Shown here: one piece after another, positions 62,434-64,000 of the stretch | How the letters are laid out: every line of letters begins with the position of its first letter | Position numbering within the stretch: the stretch's first letter is position 1 | Assembly: GCF_030056705.1 (NCBI RefSeq) | Contig: NZ_JASHIC010000029.1 | Coordinates: forward strand, 49,604-113,603 | Origin: Flectobacillus longus | GTDB lineage: Bacteria > Bacteroidota > Bacteroidia > Cytophagales > Spirosomataceae | DNA length: 64,000 bases | Reading direction: 5' to 3' | Made by a program: the position numbers and the translations under genes | The notes under the pieces: generated by a model | Told to the model about the DNA's origin: nothing | Seen by the model: the letters and a program-made list of their open reading frames with translations, nothing else | Databases searched by the model: none

Positions 62434-62817
62434 ATGAATCAATCGCTCCATGACTACTTTCGGCATTTTATTGCTACAGTTTGGCTTCTGAATGGACTTT
62501 ATTGTAAGGTTTTGGGGCAGGTTCCGAGACATGAGCAGATTGTAGAAACTATTCTTGGTAATACTTACAGTCATGAACTAACCATTGTCATCGGGGTGCT
62601 TGAGATATGCTTGGGTTTTATTATCTATCTTAATTTTCAGCCGAAGTTTATGGCTATTTTCCAAATTGTGATTGTTATGTCCATGAACCTTATTGAGTTT
62701 CAATTAGCTCAACATTGGCTTTTATGGGGTGCTTGGAACTTAGTTTTTGCAATGCTTTTTTGTACAATGATATACGTACATACATTTGTATTTAAACCTT
62801 TTGAAAAGCAAAAATGA
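62434..62817 (+). CDS. DoxX-like small membrane protein
   Basis: This 127-residue protein has four predicted membrane helices (FIATVWLLNGLYCKVLG, LTIVIGVLEICLGFIIYL, MAIFQIVIVMSMNLIEF, WNLVFAMLFCTMIYVHTFVF), the size and pattern of DoxX-like proteins. VWLLNGLYCKVLGQVPRHEQIV is a recognisable N-terminal motif. Its stop overlaps the ATG of the DUF2071 gene by 4 nt (ATGA), so the two are translationally coupled. DoxX-like/DUF2071 pairs occur in other Bacteroidota as far as I recall; function is unknown. Confidence 0.8.
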   Translation: MNQSLHDYFRHFIATVWLLNGLYCKVLGQVPRHEQIVETILGNTYSHELTIVIGVLEICLGFIIYLNFQPKFMAIFQIVIVMSMNLIEFQLAQHWLLWGAWNLVFAMLFCTMIYVHTFVFKPFEKQK

Positions 62818-63563
62818 TTTTTTTCCAAAAACTATCATCTCACCCTTTTCCTGTACAGGCATTTTTCGAACAGTCTTTTATAGTTACTTGTGCAGTCGAA
62901 AAAAGTATTCTTGAAAAATTAATTCCTGCACCCTTAAAACTTGATACTTTTCAAAACCATTGGGGGTTTGTGGCTATGGCATTGGTAGAAACTAAAAATC
63001 TTCGTCCCAAGGGTTTCCCTTCCATTTTGGGAAATGATTTTACACTTATTGGCTATAGAATCTTTGTAAGATATACCAACGTCAAAGGTAAAAATCTTAG
63101 AGGCTTGTATATTCTTAAATCTGAAACAGATAAAAGAAAAATGGAATTTCTGGGAAATATTTTCACCAACTATCAATATAAAACTATTGATATTCAGAAA
63201 AGTATTCACACAAATAGCATTCTATTTCTCTCAAAGTCAGGCGGATTCGATATCTGTTTAAAGACTGATATTGAATCAGATATTGAGTTACCGACAAATT
63301 CTCCATTTGCCAATTGGCAAGAAGCTAGGCGATTCGCTGGACCATTACCGTTTACTTTTTCAGTAGATAATATGAGAAAAGAAGTGGTAATTGTCGAAGG
63401 GAAAAGAGAGTTTTGGCAACCTAGACCCATCGAAATACTCAAATTTTCAAGTAATTATATCGAACATATTACCAAGAACCAATTTCAAATTGCTAGCGGA
63501 TTTGTCGTTGAAAATATTCCTTACGAGTGGAAAGCAGGTAGGATAGAAAAGTTTGAAATTTAA
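62814..63563 (+). CDS. DUF2071 family protein
   Basis: This 249-residue soluble protein starts with FPVQAFFEQSFIVTCAVEKS, then LEKLIPAPLKLDTFQNHWGF and GYRIFVRYTNVKGKNLRGLY, which fit DUF2071 (acetoacetate decarboxylase-like fold, YqjF type). Its start codon overlaps the DoxX-like stop by 4 nt. There is no catalytic assignment. It ends with PRPIEILKFSSNYIEHITKNQ and SGFVVENIPYEWKAGRIE. Confidence 0.8.
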   Translation: MIFFQKLSSHPFPVQAFFEQSFIVTCAVEKSILEKLIPAPLKLDTFQNHWGFVAMALVETKNLRPKGFPSILGNDFTLIGYRIFVRYTNVKGKNLRGLYILKSETDKRKMEFLGNIFTNYQYKTIDIQKSIHTNSILFLSKSGGFDICLKTDIESDIELPTNSPFANWQEARRFAGPLPFTFSVDNMRKEVVIVEGKREFWQPRPIEILKFSSNYIEHITKNQFQIASGFVVENIPYEWKAGRIEKFEI

Positions 63564-63680
63564 AATAAACTTCTCAAAAACAGGTTTTTATGTAACAATT
63601 ATCACTGTATGACATTTGAATAATAGGGATATTTATGACATCATTTAAACCCTTTTATATTCAACCAAACATTTCATACT

Positions 63681-63881
63681 ATGAAAAAGAACATGGGAAA
63701 TACCGACAAATTGATTCGTATTATCATTGCTATCATTGTTGCAGCATTATACTTTACGGGGACACTCACAGGTACTATTGGAATCATTGCAATGGTTATT
63801 GCAGGCGTATTTGTTTTGACTAGCCTCGTTAGCTTTTGTCCACTTTATACCCTCTTTGGAATATCTACTTGCAAAAAATAG
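63681..63881 (+). CDS. DUF2892 (YgaP-like) small inner-membrane protein
   Basis: This 66-residue protein has two hydrophobic helices (LIRIIIAIIVAALYFTG and GIIAMVIAGVFVLTSLVSF). It ends in CPLYTLFGISTCKK, the cysteine-containing signature of DUF2892/YgaP C-terminal membrane domains. The conserved Cys pair may bind sulfur or zinc in the family, but this is not established here. An alternative frame ORF at 63635 overlaps it and is not real. Confidence 0.85.
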   Translation: MKKNMGNTDKLIRIIIAIIVAALYFTGTLTGTIGIIAMVIAGVFVLTSLVSFCPLYTLFGISTCKK

Positions 63882-63938
63882 TGTCTAGTCCTGAAAAAAG
63901 TTGACAAGGATTAGATTATAAAATTTGATTAATATTAG

Positions 63939-63970
63939 CCTCGGAAGGACTTACTTTCGAGGTTTTTTTC
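63939..63970 (+). terminator. Terminator downstream of DUF2892 gene
   Basis: CCTCGGAAG (63939-63947) pairs with CTTTCGAGG (63954-63962) with one mismatch, followed by TTTTTTTC. Confidence 0.8.
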
Positions 63971-64000
63971 TTCCATTTTATTAATGGTATTTCTTTTTGC

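Overview
The window looks like chromosomal DNA from a Bacteroidota bacterium, most likely of the Cytophagales (Flectobacillus/Arcicella/Emticicia-like). That placement is inference from gene content, not a database match. It rests on AT-rich sequence, near absence of Shine-Dalgarno motifs, promoters of the Bacteroidota form (TTG/TTTG, about 19-20 nt, TAnnTTTG), a secreted protein with a C-terminal Por/T9SS sorting domain, a TonB receptor with an N-terminal carboxypeptidase-regulatory-like domain, and typical Bacteroidota families. I count 43 protein genes. I see no tRNA or rRNA gene, CRISPR array, prophage or complete transposase gene.

Layout: (1) 1-5113, gluconate/pentose phosphate block: a gluconokinase cut by the window edge plus an AraC regulator on the minus strand, divergent from 6-phosphogluconate dehydrogenase and a second gluconokinase. 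(2) 5198-7241, a secreted esterase and a pectin methylesterase. (3) 7536-13201, a Tat-exported phosphocholine-type phospholipase C and a large PAS/GAF sensor with a phospho-acceptor helix but no ATPase domain. (4) 13706-16042, SnoaL-like protein, GNAT-like protein and nitrilase-family amidase. (5) 16629-21185, a 1518-residue hybrid histidine kinase (PAS array, HisKA, HATPase, two receivers, Hpt). (6) 21274-28056, acetoacetyl-CoA synthetase, a Glu/Leu-type dehydrogenase, a small membrane protein, a thioredoxin/DUF3738 fusion and type I asparaginase. (7) 33264-28413 (minus), a glycan-type operon: flippase-like protein, glycosyltransferase, polysaccharide deacetylase, glycosyltransferase, TatD. 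(8) 33328-46595, ruvC, an outer-membrane protein, YyaL, a T9SS cargo protein, a COG2509 flavoprotein, a Nudix hydrolase, a GT-C-like membrane protein and topoisomerase IV subunit A. (9) 46892-50421, SanA-like protein, a sulfite-oxidase-type molybdoenzyme with its haem c partner, and a dienelactone hydrolase. (10) 53591-50494 (minus), an aminotransferase translationally coupled to an unusual flavin monooxygenase-DsbA fusion. (11) 53867-63881, a GH106-like glycosidase, a serine hydrolase, a TonB siderophore receptor, DUF1963, DoxX/DUF2071 and DUF2892 proteins.

The pectin methylesterase, secreted esterase, GH106-like rhamnosidase and gluconate genes together suggest a plant-polysaccharide/sugar-acid lifestyle. 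Transcription units are well separated by strong hairpin terminators, several of them bidirectional between convergent genes. The most notable non-coding signal is a family of about 0.1-0.3 kb intergenic elements. Each has imperfect terminal inverted repeats (TAAGTAATCGTGCAG-like) with TA at both outer ends, consistent with MITEs of IS630/Tc1 type. One supplies the stop codon of the nitrilase gene and another probably that of ruvC. The most notable gene-level oddities are the monooxygenase-DsbA fusion operon and the sensor kinase lacking its catalytic domain.
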